From Planococcaceae bacterium UBA3370 (GTDB lineage Bacteria; Bacillota; Bacilli; Bacillales_A; Planococcaceae): 7,869 nt of DNA. The stretch spans positions 1 to 7,869 of the forward strand of contig DEQI01000323.1 of NCBI GenBank assembly GCA_002360295.1. The letters are read 5' to 3'. The position numbers and the translations under genes are program-made. Below, piece by piece: positions 5,716 to 7,869 of this stretch (the stretch's first letter is position 1; the number at the start of each line of letters is the position of its first letter). Under the pieces are notes generated by a model. The model had not been told where the DNA came from, searched no databases, and saw only the letters and a program-made list of their open reading frames with translations.

Positions 5716-6963
5716 ATGAATGAATTAGGGGCTACAATAAAGAAATATAGAAAAGACAAAAAAATGACGCTAGCTGAGCTTGCTGGCGATCGGTTAACGA
5801 AGGGAATGCTTAGCTTAATCGAGAACGGTAAAGCACAGCCCTCTATGGACAGCTTGCATTATATTGCGGAGCGGTTAGAGGTTGATGTTGCACAGCTAAT
5901 GGGTGAAGGCCACACTGAGCAACTACGTGATTTATTAGTGGAAGTTGAGGGGCAATTAGTTAATTTAAATCAACTTTATGTAGAAAATGAGCAAAAAATA
6001 ATGATGCAGCAAATTTATGAAAAAATAAAGCCACATGAACATAGTTTACGTGGAAACACGTATGAAGAAGTACGATTAAAAGACATTTTCGCTCGTCTTC
6101 AAACACATTTATTTAATATATGTAAAGAGGACACATGGTATGAGATCATTGCTGACTATGAAAAGCTTCATAATTATAATCGTGTTATTCGAACCTATAG
6201 CTTTTTAGCATGGCATGTTTTTAATCAGCAAGATTATGTTGGAGCACTCGATTTATTAGAAAAATCTGCAGAAAAAATGAAAAACTATATTTTTTTAATC
6301 GACGATATGATGAAGCTTGATTTGTATTTCAACTTAACCGTGATGCATGCTGCCGTCAACAATCAAGAACAGGCTAAGAAATATATTGAACAAGCATTTG
6401 AAATATCGAAGGCGAAAAAATTGTATTACCGTTTGGATGATTTTTATCGATTGCTATTTATTTGGGGTTTAGAAAAAGAGGATAAGGAAACTTGTTCCTA
6501 TTATTTACGCAAGCTACAACTACATGCAGAATTTTCAGAAGATAGTATGGCTAAAGCGTTAAGTATATTAATCGAAATGTTTTATGTCATGATGATTGAT
6601 AAAAATTATGACGAGGTAGAAAAAATATATCAAACGTTTCTACATTCCAATAAGGTTCCAGCAAAATTATTTGATTCTTCATTTTTAGACAGTACCCGTG
6701 CCTTCTGTTTTTGGAAGAGAGGAATGTATAAAGAAGCTATAGAAATAGTTGAAGATTTAACAATAGCCAATTACCAAACCCACCCAACGGATCTTTCGAT
6801 TATTTATCAAGGTTTTGCAGTTCGTGCATTATGCTACAAAGAATTAGGGGAAATGGAGTCTGCCAAGCGCGATATTTTATATGCTGATAACGGTGTGAAA
6901 AAATTCCCTCCATCCATTTTTACAAACTTTATTCACGAAGCCTACGAAACAATTATGAAATAA
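5716..6963 (+). CDS. XRE-family helix-turn-helix regulator with TPR-repeat sensor domain
   Basis: From ATG 5716 the protein has 415 residues. Residues 5-62 form an XRE/Cro-CI type helix-turn-helix: GATIKKYRKDKKMTLAELA, then a recognition helix region ending SLIENGKAQPSMDSL, then YIAERLEVDVAQLM. The rest is all-helical with TPR-like repeats, clearest at about 161-189, 201-233, 328-348 and 364-395 (for example LGEMESAKRDILYAD). HTH plus TPR is the architecture of the RNPP group (PlcR, NprR, Rgg-like), whose TPR domains bind signalling peptides. Many HTH-TPR proteins have no known ligand, and I saw no cognate propeptide gene here. It is divergent from the MFS exporter and flanked by three matching operators, so it probably regulates both genes. 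A strong terminator follows its stop codon directly. Architecture is confident; the ligand is unknown. Confidence 0.88.
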   Translation: MNELGATIKKYRKDKKMTLAELAGDRLTKGMLSLIENGKAQPSMDSLHYIAERLEVDVAQLMGEGHTEQLRDLLVEVEGQLVNLNQLYVENEQKIMMQQIYEKIKPHEHSLRGNTYEEVRLKDIFARLQTHLFNICKEDTWYEIIADYEKLHNYNRVIRTYSFLAWHVFNQQDYVGALDLLEKSAEKMKNYIFLIDDMMKLDLYFNLTVMHAAVNNQEQAKKYIEQAFEISKAKKLYYRLDDFYRLLFIWGLEKEDKETCSYYLRKLQLHAEFSEDSMAKALSILIEMFYVMMIDKNYDEVEKIYQTFLHSNKVPAKLFDSSFLDSTRAFCFWKRGMYKEAIEIVEDLTIANYQTHPTDLSIIYQGFAVRALCYKELGEMESAKRDILYADNGVKKFPPSIFTNFIHEAYETIMK

Positions 6964-7005
6964 GCTGCCAGCTCGCAAATTAGCGAGTTGGCAGCTTTAC
7001 TTTAT
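6964..7005 (+). terminator. rho-independent terminator of the XRE-TPR gene
   Basis: A 13-bp GC-rich stem (6964-6976 with 6983-6995, one G-T wobble) with a 6-base loop starts directly after the stop codon. It is followed by TTTACTTTAT, an interrupted T tract. Confidence 0.85.
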
Positions 7006-7062
7006 AAGGTATGAATGTACTAGTGCTCAGCTCACGAGGTCGCTATAGACCTAAATGGAAAT

Positions 7063-7109
7063 AAGCCTTCTATTCCGATTTGGGGTAAATAGGGTACTTC
7101 GGCTTTTTT
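7063..7109. terminator. weak candidate terminator between regulator and yfkAB
   Basis: AAGCC (7063-7067) pairs with GGCTT (7101-7105), followed by six Ts (7104-7109). Inside, CTATT (7070-7074) pairs with AATAG (7088-7092). The stem is interrupted by unpaired bases. On the minus strand it runs into TTATTT, so it could end yfkAB transcription; its right arm overlaps the yfkAB stop codon. This is weak evidence, and better stems may exist. A separate 5-bp hairpin (7037-7052) lies just upstream. Confidence 0.35.
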
Positions 7110-7869
7110 ATTTTGCAGAACCACTAACAAATGCAGTGTCTTTATAGTACATATTTTTTACTAATACATTAGGTCCTAAACATTTTACTGCTGGGCAGTG
7201 ACAGTTTAAGCTTTTGGCTAAATCGCTTTGTAACCACTTATCAAAAATAGCTGGCAATGTATCTTGTTCGATATTGCCAAGTGGTGGGGTATCACCAAAG
7301 TCAGTAACAATTACATCACCTGTGAAAATGTTGATATTTAATCGAGATCGGCCATCAGGATCATTACGCATTGTTACATTTTTTGCATTGCGTAGACGAT
7401 TTAATAATGCCTGATCATCCTCATTCATACTGCAAGGATAAAATGGTAATGTACCGAATAGCATCCACGTATTTTCATCGCGAATATCAAGTAAATGGTG
7501 AATAGCTTCACGAATTTCTTCTAATGATAACGTTGTGAGTGCAGATGCAAAATCTGATGGATACATCGGGTGTACTTCGTGGCGAGCACATTTCATTTCA
7601 TTCACGATTTGGTTATGAATATGTTCTAAATAGGGAAGTGTTTTTTTGTTTAACATTGTTTCCGCTGAAACCATCACACCATTCTCAGCCAGCATGCGCG
7701 AGTTATCAATCATGCGTTGGAATAGAGCGGCACGTTGATCAAATGTTGGTTTACGGTCCATCATGGCAAATCCTGTTTCAACAAATTCATCGACTGTTCC
7801 CCAGTTATGCGAAATATGTAGTACATCTAAATATGGTGCGATAAGTAAATAACGTTCCGGCTCCATAGT
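7108..7869 (-). CDS. yfkAB: YfkAB-type radical SAM protein, C-terminal part
   Basis: The reading frame stays open to the right edge (the codon before Met at 7866 is ACT), so about 253 C-terminal residues are seen. The N-terminal radical SAM domain with its CxxxCxxC cluster lies beyond the window. Counting from that Met, residues 183-229 look like a SPASM-type tail. GDVIVTDF and LGN are followed by a helix (IFDKWLQSDLAKSL), then C222-H-C224-PAVK-C229, the CxCxxxxC motif for which the YfkAB family is named. The family is about 370 residues, so roughly a third is missing. Its reaction is unknown; by family it should cleave S-adenosylmethionine reductively and carry an auxiliary Fe-S cluster. In B. 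subtilis it was first annotated as two genes, yfkA and yfkB. It is convergent with the XRE-TPR gene and shows no visible operon partner. Confidence 0.85.
   Translation of the reverse strand, partial: TMEPERYLLIAPYLDVLHISHNWGTVDEFVETGFAMMDRKPTFDQRAALFQRMIDNSRMLAENGVMVSAETMLNKKTLPYLEHIHNQIVNEMKCARHEVHPMYPSDFASALTTLSLEEIREAIHHLLDIRDENTWMLFGTLPFYPCSMNEDDQALLNRLRNAKNVTMRNDPDGRSRLNINIFTGDVIVTDFGDTPPLGNIEQDTLPAIFDKWLQSDLAKSLNCHCPAVKCLGPNVLVKNMYYKDTAFVSGSAK

Noticed and set aside
7011..7064. 17-codon cationic open frame (MNVLVLSSRGRYRPKWK) after the regulator's terminator, considered as a cognate signalling peptide
   Set aside because: AAGG lies only 1 nt before the ATG, there is no promoter, signal peptide or processing region, and its length is far below known RNPP propeptides. 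Chance is the simpler explanation.

Overview
The window reads as an ordinary chromosomal segment of a low-GC, endospore-former-type Bacillota. AT-rich coding, strong AAGGAG-type ribosome binding sites, a Bacillus-type AsnB and a YfkAB-family protein together point to Bacillaceae/Planococcaceae. A Lysinibacillus-like genus is my best guess, from recall rather than from a search. No tRNA, rRNA, IS element, CRISPR array or phage gene was seen.

Layout, left to right. (1) 1-1703, minus: the N-terminal ~90% of a glutamine-hydrolysing asparagine synthase (asnB), running off the left edge. (2) 1704-2289: a long AT-rich divergent intergenic region with a 14-bp palindrome, a 10-bp palindrome, short tandem repeats, a duplicated pair of 12- and 10-bp words, and weak promoter candidates for both flanking genes. 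(3) 2290-4119, plus: a single-headed dynamin-like GTPase with coiled coils and degenerate G3 and G4 motifs. (4) 4123-4169: a strong hairpin terminator between convergent genes. (5) 4224-5519, minus: a 12-helix MFS drug/metabolite exporter of the MefA/EntS-like (DHA3) type. (6) 5520-5715: a divergent control region. (7) 5716-6963, plus: an XRE-type helix-turn-helix regulator with a TPR-repeat C-terminal domain, followed by a terminator. (8) 7108-7869, minus: the C-terminal part of a YfkAB-type radical SAM protein, cut by the right edge.

The most informative part is the MFS/XRE divergent pair. The 196 bp between the two start codons carry three copies of a 17-bp palindrome, consensus GTTTAAT-N3-ATTAAAC, each with one mismatch. 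Two predicted sigma-A promoters point outwards. The whole array is mirror-symmetric about position 5601: each -35 box starts 16 bp and each -10 box 39 bp from the centre, and the outer operators sit over the two predicted start sites. This suggests that the XRE-TPR protein controls both itself and the exporter, probably in response to a ligand or peptide bound by its TPR domain. The remaining genes (asnB, the GTPase, yfkAB) show no obvious functional link to this pair.
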